Positions 46,238 to 58,755 are shown, numbered from the stretch's first letter. The stretch: DNA of 64,000 nucleotides from Stictocephala bisonia (GCA_035578905.1 JAQJVL010000147.1:247906-311905), one strand, 5' to 3'. The notes: generated by a model from the sequence alone, not told the origin. Numbers and translations are program-made.

Positions 46238-46991
46238 TTTCATGATATATCACCAATCCTCCCTCTAAACTGTCCTGAGACAGGATCTGTCCTTCCTTGT
46301 CACTATCATAAATAAGGCTTACCGTGTCATATTTCATGATGTATCTTCAATCCTCCCTCTAAACTGTCCTGAGACAGGATCTGTCCTTCCTTGTCACTAT
46401 CATAAATAAGGCTTACCGTGTCATATTTCATGATGTATCTTCAATCCTCCCTCTAAACTGTCCTGAGACAGGATCTGTCCTTCCTTGTCACTATCATAAA
46501 TAAGGCTTACCGTGTCATATTTCATGATGTATCTTCAATCCTCTCTCTACACTGTGCTGAGACAGGATCTGTCCTTCCTTGTCACTATCATAAATAAGGC
46601 TTACCGTGTCATATTTCATGATGTATCTTCAATCCTCCCTCTAAACTGTGCTGAGACAGGATCTGTCCTTCCTTGTCACTATCATAAATAAGGCTTACCG
46701 TGTCATATTTCATGATGTATCTTCAATCCTCCCTCTAAACTGTGCTGAGACAGGATCTGTCCTTCCTTGTCACTATCATAAATAAGGCTTACCGTGTCAT
46801 ATTTCATGATGTATCACCAATCCTCCCTCTAAACTGTCCTGAGACAGGATCTGTCCTTCCTTGTCACTATCATAAATAAGGCTTACCGTGTCATATTTCA
46901 TGATGTATCACCAATCCTCTCTCTAAACTGTCCTGAGACAGGATCTGTCCTTCCTTGTCACTATCATAAATAAGGCTTACCGTGTCATATT
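46238..46991. repeat. 94-bp satellite, 8 copies
   Basis: The phrase CATGAT(A/G)TATC starts at 46241, 46335, 46429, 46523, 46617, 46711, 46805 and 46899, an exact step of 94 throughout. Units differ at a few sites (CACCAATCC or CTTCAATCC; CTGTCCTGAGACAGG or CTGTGCTGAGACAGG). The lack of any length change implies recent or homogenised amplification. Each unit contains CCTGAGACAGGATCTGTCC. Confidence 0.97.
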
Positions 46992-49035
46992 TTCAAAACC
47001 CATTGGTTTTCCCAAGAGTGTTAATTTCTGGACACCAAGAAGTACTAATTCAACGATAGAATAGCTTTTTGTTTCAATATGTGCGCCTACTTAATCAACT
47101 TGAGAAGATAACAGAACCTTTCAAAATTATGATAATCAACTAAAATTTTATTCAATTTCTATATTGATTGATATAACTATGCTGTATGTACTAGGCATTT
47201 CATTAGCCTAATTTGACGAGAACTCTATGAAAATTATGTATTTATAATTTTACAATTAATTAATGCACCAGTTAATTAATCATCAGAATACATTCATCCA
47301 TAAAACACAAACCTACACACGCACACCAACCAAACGACGAGAACCATTCAACACACCCCTAAACAAACCTAAAGAGATTTTAAAATGTCTCAGCTGACTA
47401 ATTATTTTAAATTAAACAGATTGATTATTATTTGCCCAACTTCGACATCACGATTTCGTAGTTGGTAATAAGCACTGATGACATTATTACATGATGGTAT
47501 ACACTGAATAGTGCATATAAAATATTAAATGTTTTGTTTTCTAAACATACAAAATAAAAATACTTCTTTTAAATGGAAATCAATCAGTTAAATCTATGAA
47601 ATATTTAACTGGGTGTACTTAATATCAATATATTATATTACTTTTATAAATATCAATCAATATCACTGTTATTTAATTTATACACGCCTCTGTTTGAGTT
47701 TTTTTTTTTTTTTAAGATTTTTAGCTATAACTTCCGATTACTTAATCATTAGTGTTATGTTAATATTTCTGACAATAATTAAAACATTTTAATTTCCGTG
47801 AAACATATTCTTTCATATCTGGCTTTATACAACAAATTCAGTATTAACCTTGTATTTAAGTAACAAATATTAAATTTTAATCTTGATTTTAAATGGCCTA
47901 CTTCATTTCAACAAGTTGCTTATCTAATTATTTTTATCAGTTTTTTGTTTTTTCAAATTTCATCAAATACTTAATTTAATTTTTTCTAATGATAAATTAA
48001 TGTAGTCATCAAATCAAAACAATTTAGACTACATTTAATATTGCTCAAAAATATTATTTTTCTTATGTTTATTAAACTGTAGTATATAACAAAAGGAAAT
48101 AATTATTATATTGGTTAGTAAAGTAAATTTAACCCCTGGTTTTTCATAGACTTCTAAAACACAACACGAAACTTCTATGAAATTTATAATGAAAGAAGCA
48201 AAAAGACCAGGTTGTAGTTATTGATAGGAATTAACTAGTTTTGTACAGCAATTATAGATTTAATATTAAAGTCATCAAGCTTGGACGGACAGATAAAACT
48301 TACTTGAAATGAATACTCTTAAATAGGCTAAGAAATATCAACTGATATTAAACCTTTCAGAAACTACCTAAATATTGTCAAAGAGTGTTAAAAAAATCCA
48401 CATTTACAAACAAATATCTGTCCATCACATCAAAATTTGCAAATACAAACAAAAATGACACCTCGTGTAGAGACACGAGAAGCAAAAGAAACATTTGTTT
48501 CTACTTATCTACTCTCATATTTCAAATCGTTTGTTATATTCTAATTAACTTATCTGTCATGTTTATGATAAATGTATATCATTTAAAACCGTTTTAGAGA
48601 CAGTGAAATCAAGTCAAGTTCCCATACCATCCTATATAAATGTTTCGATATTTACCCTTACATGACCCTAAATCAAAACAACAAATTTAGTGATATTCTA
48701 GGATTCAGCACTTGTTATTTTAGAGTTTTAAATCTTAGTAACAATTGTTTTAGAAATGATTTAAATTATTTTAGGCCTCAAATTAATTTAAGTTACGAGC
48801 GCTATCGTTACAAAAAAACTTAGGATATTTTTGTACGTTTTACTGTTTCAAACAACCTTTATTGTACAAAAAATGTTTTTTTGGTCGGTTAAAATTAAGA
48901 ATCTTATATCCAATAAATGTTATACTTCTTTAACCAAACAGTTAAATGCTATTTTAAAACAATTTCGAGCAATAAATTAGGAACAAAGGCTACAAAACGC
49001 TGCCAACTATTAGAGATCAGCTGTCATTTCTCAAA
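46992..49035. other. AT-rich spacer, nothing recognised
   Basis: A short A/C-rich patch at 47285-47370 and a T run at 47699-47713. A 70-codon frame at 48385-48597 has no family resemblance. No gene or RNA identified. Confidence 0.5.
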
Positions 49036-50940
49036 GAGACACGTGTTGTGTTGTCGTTACAGACCTTGTGACAAGATGACACAAGTAGCAGTAAACCTTT
49101 AGGTCCCCTTTATTGGGCCAGTGATGAGAACCATCTTGTCTCGGACTGAGGAATAACATGAGATACTTCAGCTGAAGTAAAGTCCAGTCTTTAATATGTC
49201 CTATTACCTCAGAGAGACACGTGTTGTGTTGTCGTTACAGACCTTGTGACAAGATGACACATTTAGCAGTAAACCTTTTAGGTCCGCTTTATTAGGCCAG
49301 TGATGAGAACTATCTTGTCTCGGACTAAGGAATAACATAAGATACTTCAGCTGAAGTAAAGTCCAGTCTTTAATATGTCCTATTACCTCAGAGAGACACG
49401 TGTTGTGTTGTCGTTACAGACCTTGTGACAAGATGACACATTTAGCAGTAAACCTTTTAGGTCCGCTTTATTAGGCCAGTGATGAGAACTATCTTGTCTC
49501 GGACTAAGGAATAACATAAGATACTTCAGCTGAAGTAAAGTCCAGTCTTTAATATGTCCTATTACCTCAGAGAGACACGTGTTGTGTTGTCGTTACAGAC
49601 CTTGTGACAAGATGATACAAGTAGCACTAAACTCTTTAGGTTCGCTTTATTAGGCCAGTGATGAGAACTTTCTTGTCTCGGACTGAGGAATAACATGAGA
49701 TACTTCAGCTGAAGTAAAGTCCAGTCTTTAATATGTCCTATTACCTCAGAGAGACACGTGTTGTGTTGTCGTTACAGACCTTGTGACAAGATGATACAAG
49801 TAGCACTAAACTCTTTAGGTTCGCTTTATTAGGCCAGTGATGAGAACTATCTTGTCTCGGACTGAGGAATAACATGAGATACTTCAGCTGAAGTAAAGTC
49901 CAGTCTTTAATATGTCCTATTACCTCAGAGAGACACGTGTTGTGTTGTCGTTACAGACCTTGTGACAAGATGATACAAGTAGCATTAAACTCTTTAGGTT
50001 CGCTTTATTAGGCCAGTGATGAGAACTATCTTGTCTCGGACTGAGGAATAACATGAGATACTTCAGCTGAAGTAAAGTCCAGTCTTTAATATGTCCTATT
50101 ACCTCAGAGAGACACGTGTTGTGTTGTCGTTACAGACCTTGTGACAAGATGATACAAGTAGCACTAAACTCTTTAGGTTCGCTTTATTAGGCCAGTGATG
50201 AGAACCATCTTGTCTCGGACTGAGAAATAACATGAGATACTTCAGCTGAAGTAAAGTCCAGTCTTTAGTATGTCCTATTACCTCAGAGAGACACGTGTTG
50301 TGTTGTCGTTACAGACCTTGTGACAAGATGATACAAGTAGCACTAAACTCTTTAGGTTCGCTTTATTAGGCCAGTGATGAGAACCATCTTGTCTCGGACT
50401 GAGAAATAACATGAGATACTTCAGCTGAAGTAAAGTCCAGTCTTTAGTATGTCCTATTACCTCAGAGAGACACGTGTTGTGTTGTTGTTACAGACCTTGT
50501 GACAAGATGACACAAGTAGCAGTAAACCTTTTAGGTCCGCTTTATTAGGCCGGTGATGAGAACCATCTTGTCTCGGACTGAGAAATAACATAAGATACTT
50601 CAGCTGAAGTAAAGTCCAGTCTTTAGTATGTCCTATTACCTCAGAGAGACACGTGTTGTGTTGTTATTACGGAACTTTTGACAAGATGACACAAGTAGCA
50701 GTAAACCTTTTAGGTCCGCTTTATTAGGCCGGTGATGAGAACTATCTTGTCTCGGACTGAGAAATAACATAAGATACTTCAGCTGAAGTAAAGTCCAGTC
50801 TTTAGTATGTCCTATTACCTCAGAGAGGCACGTGTTGTGTTGTCGTTACAGACCTTGTGACAAGATGACACAAGTAGCAGTAAACCTTTTAGGTCCGCTT
50901 TATTGGGACCTATCTTGTCCCGGACTAAGGAATAACATAA
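49036..50940. repeat. 179-bp satellite, 11 copies
   Basis: GAGACACGTGTTGTG starts at 49036, 49214, 49393, 49572, 49751, 49930, 50109, 50288, 50467 and 50646, and in mutated form at 50825: one step of 178, then 179 each time; the last copy is partial. Each unit has the palindrome ACTTCAGCTGAAGT. Variant sites fall in blocks: copies 2-3 have CACATTTAGCAG, copies 4-8 have ATACAAGTAGCA(C/T)TAAACTC, copies 9-11 have CACAAGTAGCAGTAAACC. The frame at 48917-49102 that enters the first unit is not a gene. Confidence 0.97.
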
Positions 50941-50944
50941 GATA

Positions 50945-52491
50945 ACCTAAAATCGTCCAGCTTTATACTGTAATCAGTGGTCCTCTAAGAAATTTATTAG
51001 TTTTATTTTGATATCACTGTTTCATAATTTTTTTGTATCCTATCATATTATGCAAATCTATATTTATGATATAACTGATTGTATTGTTCTTTAATTAATA
51101 TAATTGTTTCATGTAGTAAAATTATACAATTCTAAGTCAATCTTCTACTCAATTAATTGTACTAACATATTTTGATACAGCAATGTATTAAAATATCCAC
51201 TTCTCGATTCCACAAGTAACTTCAACATAGTTATTGTAATTAGCCTTTGCTTAGTGTCTTATATTTGTAGAATAAGGATGTAAATTTGATAAATAGTAGT
51301 TTTGAATTATAATGAATGAAGGTTAGTGTTTGAAACAAAAGAGGTAAATTGTAGAGAATTTTATACAACTATTATTTCATAATAGAAGCAAGACGCAAAG
51401 AATAATCAGGTGGAATGTAACATATTTAGAATAGCTAAAACGGTGGAAATATAATTGTCTTAAGTATAAAATGATTAATTATTCAGCTTTTTCAGCCTCT
51501 AGATATTTTTTTAAATAAATGAAAGTCATTCTGAATTTCAAAATTAATTATGTTTTGTACCTATATGTAATCAATGTACATATATTAAATGTCATTACGA
51601 TATACGAGAGAGTATTAATTTCCTACTACAGGCTTAGTTCCATTACATATAATTTAATATCGTGCATTTAATGAAATACGATAGTACATTTTCATTACAT
51701 ACTGGCAGTGGAGTAATACAAATATTTATTGATGAAACTAGATAATTTAGTTTCCATGGAACATTAATATTATTTCATATTGCCAAACATGAACAACATA
51801 CATTTAATGTACATAAAATCACCTACATTTATCAGTTTCAAAATCAATTTTATGATATGCATAATACCAAGTTATTATATGTAATATATGAGAGATATTA
51901 GGGTTAATTAATTGTTGCATGTCATAATTTAGTAAATTCATTTGGTAATAAATGGTGAAAGAAAAGAATCCTAAACTTAAAAAGTATGAGAGTTTATTAC
52001 TCTAACATTAACAATTTATTGAAATAAGTTGTCATAATAATGTAGATTGCCTACCAATCACATAACAACTACTGTTATTCTTTCTAATGTTATGAGAAAT
52101 TATTATTAATAAAAGTAAATATACAATATAAGTGGTAGTGTGCAAGCAAACAATATCGTGTAGCAACACTAAAGATACTTTTCTTTAGTAGAGAACATAA
52201 GAAATTTGTTAAGTTGTTTGGAGTCTACGAGATTACTAAAATTATTCTTAAATTTACAAATTTATATAATTTTCATTATGAGGTTTTACTATGAATTTAG
52301 GAATATAACATTTACCAGTGAGAATACTTTGTCACCTTAAATTTTCTAATAATTTGATAATAAAATTACGGTTTAAGGAAAAAAATATATTTTTTTATAA
52401 CTATACAATATAACTCATGGATTATAAATCAAAACAGCAAAGCTTCCTTATACATAAATGTTATAGGAACATGTAATTTTGAAATTACATA
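50945..52491. other. AT-rich spacer, nothing recognised
   Basis: No gene, RNA gene or repeat copy identified in about 1.5 kb. Confidence 0.5.
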
Positions 52492-52582
52492 CACGTACGG
52501 TGGTATTGGCTAACCCGCCTACCCATATACGTACAGTGGTATTAACCCACCCGCCCGCCCATACACGTATAGTGGTATTTCA
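52492..52582 (-). repeat. G-rich minisatellite, minus strand
   Basis: CACGTACGGTGGTATTGG, CCATATACGTACAGTGGTAT, AACCCACCCGCCCGCCC and ATACACGTATAGTGGTAT: three well-preserved units of the dispersed minisatellite in reverse orientation. Confidence 0.9.
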
Positions 52583-52608
52583 TTATATATTACCTATTAT
52601 TTAGTAAA

Positions 52609-52955
52609 TTTACGTTGACTTTTATTAATTTTCATTCCACTTCCACCAGTGATCTCTCCCATGTAACGCCTCTGCCAGCACAGGGAACAACCACTGACAC
52701 AGACCTATCCGAAGCCAGCTTACATATTGACAGAGGATTAAACCCTTAATGTCTGTTAAACAATATTTATCCATTACATTGGAAATTGCAAACCAGCGGG
52801 GAAAGCGTTGATGAGGTTACAAGTCGCGTCCTTCAGAACAAACAACCCTTTAGGGTGCCAGTGGTAATGTATCCCTTCGTTATTTGAAGGAGGTGACAAA
52901 ACTCGAACCAACCTTAGTAGAGAGAATTATGGAAGCCATAACCTTTATTTTATGA
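52609..52955 (-). repeat. 350-bp dispersed repeat, inverted copy
   Basis: Reverse complement of 59799-60161 over the full length, with a diverged 60-base patch near 52650-52710. Shared phrases on this strand include CCACTTCCACCAGTGATCTC, TTGACAGAGGATTAAACCC and GGTAATGTATCCCTTCGTTA. A third, diverged relative is at 55401-55508. Confidence 0.9.
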
Positions 52956-53025
52956 CATTTAATCAATTATAATGATGTTTATACATCTTAATGCAATGAT
53001 TATGCTAATTACAATAAAAGTATTA

Positions 53026-53290
53026 TATTATATATAAAATCTAATGGTGTCTGTCCAGGTGTGTAATTACGTGTAAATCACGTAAAAACTACTAGACCCG
53101 TTCAGTTGAAATTTTGGATGGACATTTGTATGGTCTCTGGTTAACACACAGGATTATCTTTATTTTTAAATTCCATTAGGGAACCCCCCAGGGGGTCTAA
53201 ATATCAATGCAAGTCCTATAGTGATACCAATTTATTTAATTAATCATCAGCTGTTAGATGAAAACAAATAAAATGAACACTTTTGAAATA
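53026..53290 (+). mobile_element. Helitron-type 5' fragment, second type
   Basis: TATATATAAAATCTAATGGT, GTCTGTCCAGGTGTG, then CTACTAGACCCGTTCAGTTG and AAATTTTGGATGGACATTTG resemble the insect Helitron 5' layout of a TATATATAAAA start, a GTCTGTC-like stretch and an ACTACTGGACC-like stretch. No 3' end was identified; TTTATTTAATTAATCATCAG at about 53230 has an echo at 58445. Confidence 0.4.
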
Positions 53291-53639
53291 ATCTAAGTGA
53301 TTTTTACTCATATTGAAATTTTATATTTAAAATATACTAAAACTTTACTGTTGGTTTTTGTCGATAACTACTATTAGATATTCGATAGCTATTTATTTAT
53401 TATCTGCCTATTGTCGTAAGACAATTGTGATAAGATAGCATGGTTACATGTTTAGTTACAACTCAAGGTCGATCATTGGTTTCACGTGAGGAGAGCACAT
53501 CTTCAAATGATGGGATACTCAATTTATATTTATCAACATACAAAGAATTGACCAATAATGAATAACAAAGAGTAATGAAACTGACTTTGTATTCGCACAG
53601 TAAATGGACTTATCCGGACTTCATATCCACCACGAGACC

Positions 53640-53740
53640 GACTGCTGAGTGTCAGCCTCTCCCTCCTGTTGCAGAACCTACAATGGGACAAATTGAGTTC
53701 AGAAAATAACTGTCAACCAAAGTTTTATATTCCACTTAAA
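53640..53740 (+). repeat. Dispersed repeat, AAATTGAGTTT family, diverged copy
   Basis: GCTGAGTGTCAGCC, a C-rich stretch, then GGGACAAATTGAGTTCAGAA and CAACCAAAGT, as at 36.5 and 41.5 kb. Confidence 0.5.
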
Positions 53741-53901
53741 TAATTTCACTCTATAGTGTTTAAATTCATAATTTTGTAGTGGAAGTTCATAAATTCATAT
53801 GGATGTTTTTGTTTTTTTGGCTGGATAAATGACAGAATACTTATTTAAACATTCATAATTCAGTGACAGTATATTAATTCCACAACGTAATTTTTGAGGA
53901 G

Positions 53902-53981
53902 AGACGGTAATCGAGTGGTCTAAGGCGTTAGGACTTTGATCCTGGGTTAGAGACAGCATGAATTTGTATCCTGTCCTTGAC
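53902..53981 (+). mobile_element. tRNA-Leu-like relic or SINE head
   Basis: GGTAATCGAGTGGTCTAAGG strongly resembles the D-arm/A-box region of eukaryotic tRNA-Leu (GGCCGAG-GGTCTAAGGCG), and AATTTGTATCC occupies the B-box position at class II spacing. The acceptor stem and B box are broken, so it cannot be a functional tRNA. The following sequence contains the minus frame 53981-54199, which is unrecognised. Confidence 0.5.
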
Positions 53982-55400
53982 TAAAAGTTTTTATGATTTT
54001 TATGTACTGTACTGGTTCTCGCCCTTCTTCTGTGTGAATAAGTTTTCCACGCTGTTTTCCACAATCTACGGAAATCGGTTAGAGTAAAGTTAAAAAGGAT
54101 ATCAAACTCTCCCAATAAAACAGACCCAATATTGTCTATGACTGTGTTGTAGATAATACTATTGGCAGTAGGTATGTTTACTGTTTCAGTTCTCCTCATG
54201 CCAATTCGGTGTCTGCTTAATGGTTGCCATCACCGTGGAAGTTAAGGTGTCCTGTAGGTCAGAAGCCAGGGTTCGGGTGTGTTCATGGGAAAGAAGTGAA
54301 TATGAGTAGGTGTTTCCATACTATCAGCAACAGTTAAAAAACGTGGATACATCCTTATAGAAAACAACAATTTGGTGATTTTACCTTTGGTGTAAAATTG
54401 CATCTTCGGTACTTTAAAATAAATAAATTATGATATTTGCTCATATAATACAGAACAATCAGTCTTCTTTGTTTTTTTCCTATAAAAAGTTGGAATGATG
54501 TTTACGGGATTAATAAAAACATCGCGTCGTACTTTTTGTTTACATGTCAATGCTTCCGGTTGGTAGTGCCAATTATCAGTGTTTTATATACATATATCTT
54601 AGAATAAACCTTTATTTTAAATGTCATTGTTAAGTTCGTTTACGCATTTGATTATCTGAAGGGATGACAGGCAAAGCCCCAAAGACAGTATTCCGTAACT
54701 TTGCTGTCAAATTATAAGCCATTACAAAATTCATTAACATTTAAATATAATATGAAATTATATTTTAAATAGGGTTTTTAGCCACAAAACGTAGTTCAAA
54801 ATTTGTAAGTACCTCCACAGGGCTTTTGTCTTGGATGAAAATTTTATTTAGGAACATGAAATGTCATGTTCCTAATATAAGTGTATTTAGGATGTACGAA
54901 AAAATTTATAAGCTAATTCATTTATGGTCAGAGAATGTGACATTATGTGTGTAAGAGTGTGTTGACGATTTTGTATAATATTTATATGATTTAGGCAAAT
55001 TAATGTAAAGTTGATCTTAGAATTTAAGTTTCAGTATGTTAGTTTAAGTTGTATTGTATGTCCTGAGGGGTCTATTAGTGTTTTATTGGTATGAATTGAT
55101 ATTGTCACGTATGAGAATCATATCGTGACTTACTGTATATTACTATGAAGGATCAAAATATATATGATACATCTTAACGATACTGTCTATTTAAGTTTTA
55201 TACACATGCATATACATAATTTTACAATCTCTGACCATAAATTCAATATTTATTATCTCTTAGTAAGACAGTTCGGTAATGTTTGACTTCTGTAAAACTC
55301 AGTACAAGGCGTTACAATTATTTGTCGATGTTTGTTCAAAATAACCCTACGATGTACATAGGCAGTGGATCCCCCTGGTATTTGTTTTGACAGGCAAGAC
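53982..55400. other. Spacer, nothing firmly recognised
   Basis: Somewhat less AT-rich at 54000-54300. AGGAACATGAAATGTCATGTTCCT is a small perfect hairpin at 54850-54873. No gene identified. Confidence 0.45.
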
Positions 55401-55508
55401 TTGACAGCCTCGTCAACATCCTTCCCCACTGGATCTCCAATTTCTGACTTAATGGATAAATGTTTACTTAACAAATGTGATGAGGTTTGGTCCTTTGTCT
55501 GCATGTAG
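55401..55508 (+). repeat. 350-bp dispersed repeat, diverged partial copy
   Basis: GACAGCCTCGTCAACATCC, TTCCCCACTGGATCTCCAAT and TTAATGGATAAATGTTTACT follow 59930-60020 (GCAACCTCATCAACGC, TTCCCCGCTGG, TAATGGATAAATGTTTG). The minus frame at 55253-55504 crosses this; the corresponding frame in the other copies has stops, so I do not treat it as coding. Confidence 0.72.
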
Positions 55509-56752
55509 AGTATTTTCTAATAGTTAGGTTTGTCTGTATTGTCTGCTAATGATATTGGAGAGGGTTAAGTGATTATTTTAACTGATGATTTAACATGTAT
55601 TTCCCTAAGGGTTCCAATAACAAAAAATAAGTATGTTATGATTGCCAAAAAGAAGGCAAAAACGTTAGTATGGGGGTTTTTTAATGTTTGTTAATAAATT
55701 TTTTTTTAAATCCACACACATTAAAATATATATATATATATAATTAACGTGTTTGTTTGTTTTTATTATTAATATTGAGACTATTGTTGTATTTACAGTC
55801 AGCTATTTTGTATGTTACAATGTGTTTTAAAAAATAATTAATAAAATAAGTTAAGGTAATAACCGTAATCAGTTACATTAAAGGTTTTCCTAAAATATCG
55901 TAATCTCAAATTGCATTTAAAATTGTGGATCTTTTCCGTTAATTCACTACCGCTAGATAAATATTCTATTGCTCTGAAATCTATTCCCCAATCATTTTTA
56001 CGTCCACTGTGGTATTCCGTATCCGCTAGGAATCCGATATATCTGGTTTTATCTTATCACTTTCCAAGAACTTACACACGGAGAGCGCATGCGGTGGCAA
56101 GTCAATCATTGGATTTTCCAGTTTGTGATCAACTTTAGTATCCACCTAACCTAACATAACCGTAATTGCGATAAAAAAGTGGTGGTGTTGAATTAACGGA
56201 AAAGGTTAACAATTTTTGCTTTTAACATTGTTGGGGCTAGTAAATATATTAAAGGCTGTTTAGTATTCAAAAGCCTTTTGAATATTCATTTATTTATAAT
56301 AATTTATAAATAATATTTATAATATTATTTATAAATTATTTTATTTATTATTATTTTATTATTTATAAACTATTTTAAGTAAATATTTATAATATTTATA
56401 AATATTACATATTTATAAATAATATAAATATGTACAATTTATAAATAAGCGTTAGACACATTAAATGCGTTTAAACCAAATAAATGGACGATAATTCTTT
56501 TAATTTCTTGTAACTTTATAAATTTTATTTTAAATCAAAACATCTTTCCTTTTTGTTCTAAGTTTATTGTACTAAGTAACAGTACTGAAGTAAACTAAAC
56601 AAGAATAATAATTATTATTGGAATGAAATACTTAAAATAGTTTGATGGACCTTTCAATAATCAAGGTTAAACAAAAAAAACGTAATTAATGAATTTGATT
56701 TTCCAATATATATTATTTATTAACGTATAGTTAGATATAAAGTTATTACTTG
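55509..56752. other. AT-rich spacer with a TTATAAATAATA-rich block
   Basis: 56285-56450 is almost pure TTTATAAAT/ATAATATT low complexity. A 75-codon frame at 55911-56138 lies in a slightly GC-richer patch but resembles nothing known. Confidence 0.5.
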
Positions 56753-57825
56753 TGACTACCCAAGTCAAAAGATCAAAAGTACGTCAGGGGCTACATAAAT
56801 TGATCAGTAGACACTCAAATCGATCACTGGTGGCTAGCCAAGTCGATCACGGGCTCGCAAGTACGTCAGGGGCTACATAAATTGATCAGTAGACACTCAA
56901 TTCGATCTCTGGTGGCTAGCCAAGTCGATCACGGGCTCGCAAGTACGTCAGGGGCTACATAAATTGATCAGTAGACACTCAATTCGATCTCTGGTGGCTA
57001 GCCAAGTCGATCACGGGCTCGCAAGTACGTCAGGGGCTACATAAATTGATCAGTAGACACTCAATTCGATCTCTGGTGGCTAGCCAAGTCGATCACGGGC
57101 TCACAAGTACGTCAGGAGCTACTTAAATTGATCAGTAGACACTCAATTCGATCACTGGTGGCTAGCCAAGTCGATCACGGGCTCGCAAGTACGTCAGGGG
57201 CTACATAAATTGATCAGTAGACACTCAATTCGATCTCTGGTGGCTAGCCAAGTCGATCACGGGCTCGCAAGTACGTCAGGGGCTACATAAATTGATCAGT
57301 AGACACTCAAATCGATCACTGGTGGCTAGCCAAGTCGATCACGGGCTCGCAAGTACGTCAGGGGCTACATAAATTGATCAGTAGACACTCAATTCGATCT
57401 CTGGTGGCTAGCCAAGTCGATCACGGGCTCGCAAGTACGTCAGGGGCTACATAAATTGATCAGTAGACACTCAATTCGATCTCTGGTGGCTAGCCAAGTC
57501 GATCACGGGCTCGCAAGTACGTCAGGGGCTACATAAATTGATCAATAGACACTCAATTCGATCACTGGTGGCTAGCCAAGTCGATCACGGGCTCGCAAGT
57601 ACGTCAGGGGCTACATAAATTGATCAGTAGACACTCAATTCGATCACTGGTGGCTAGCCAAGTCGATCACGGGCTCGCAAGTACGTCAGGGGCTACATAA
57701 ATTGATCAGTAGACACTCAATTCGATCTCTGGTGGCTAGCCAAGTCGATTACGGGCTCGTAAGTACGCTTGGGGCTACATAAATTGATCAGTAGACACTA
57801 AATTCGATCACTGGTTGATCGACTG
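56753..57825. repeat. 82-bp satellite, 13 copies
   Basis: AAGTACGTCAGG (or variant) starts at 56777 and then every 82 bases exactly to 57761, with partial sequence on both edges. Each unit contains three GATC-centred phrases, ATAAATTGATCAGTAG, ACTCAATTCGATC and AGCCAAGTCGATCACGGG, which resemble each other. Variation is mostly CACTGG versus CTCTGG. Confidence 0.97.
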
Positions 57826-58675
57826 ATGTCACTTAGTTGTTCATGAGGGACATTTACCATCCTTGATGTTAAAAAAATTAACTACAGTTCTGAATATGTT
57901 ATGGTACAAGCTTTACTTTTAAACTTAAGTAATGTTATCGCATATATATAAAATTGTTTGCAATTAAATTTACTAGTGTTTTTGTTCTCTCTGTTTTTTT
58001 ATTAGGCATATCTAAGGATAGGTGTAAGTGATCTACCAAAAATAACCTATTGTAACAAATTAGATGTAACACTAATAACTATTATAATAACACTAATAAC
58101 TTTTCCCCTAGAAATTCTATTTTGAATAAAAAATTATAATAAACTTTGTCAAAGAGATCACTCAGTTCACATATTGATTGTTATAAATTAAATCTATAAG
58201 TAAGTGTTACCTTCAATGTTTATATAATCTATATCCTACCGAAATAAAGTCTACCATAAGATAATCATTTTCTAGTGTCACTTCCATATAAGTTTGGTAC
58301 GTCCGCAATATTATAAATTGAGATTCCCTATAAATTCCACAATCTTGTGATTTGATCCAATAAAGATTTTTGATGTTTTATCAAATATTGAACTATTTCT
58401 CCATAACTAGCTAAAAAGATTCTTTCGATAAATGGAATGATCGATTTATTTAATTATTATCAGCTGTGAACAGTTTTGTACAGTATAATATATAAAAGAT
58501 TGCAAATAGTTTGCAGTCTGAAACACAACTAATTATAATAAATCAACACAAAATATTAATATAAATATATGATATTATAGTGACAAGTTTAACATTTAAA
58601 CAATATAATATGGTACGACTTACATTTAGATAAGATCAAACATTGATGGCATGAGGAATGTCTGAGGTTTGGAAG
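57826..58675. other. AT-rich spacer, nothing recognised
   Basis: No gene or RNA. TTTATTTAATTATTATCAGC at 58445 echoes 53230, possibly Helitron-derived. Confidence 0.45.
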
Positions 58676-58755
58676 GCCAGGAAGAAAGTCCTGTTTACGA
58701 TGATGACAGGAGGAAGGACTGATCCTGTCTCAGGAAGTTTGACGAGATGATCCAT
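58676..58755 (-). repeat. Single-copy relative of the 94-bp satellite
   Basis: On the minus strand: CTTCCTGAGACAGGATCAGT, CCTTCCTCCTGTCATCATCG, TAAACAGGACTTTC. This parallels the satellite CTGTCCTGAGACAGGATCTG, TCCTTCCTTGTCACTATC, ATAAATAAGGCTTACC. It stands alone, not in tandem. Confidence 0.72.

Noticed and set aside
53902..53981. Functional tRNA-Leu gene
   Set aside because: Good D-arm/A-box match but a broken B box, no acceptor-stem pairing and no clear anticodon arm.
55253..55504. 83-codon minus frame overlapping a dispersed repeat
   Set aside because: The corresponding frame in the better-preserved copies at 52.6 and 59.8 kb carries stops, so it is not maintained as coding.
46238..57825. 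CRISPR-like arrays suggested by regularly spaced repeats
   Set aside because: The arrays are contiguous tandem units without unique spacers, in clearly eukaryotic sequence.
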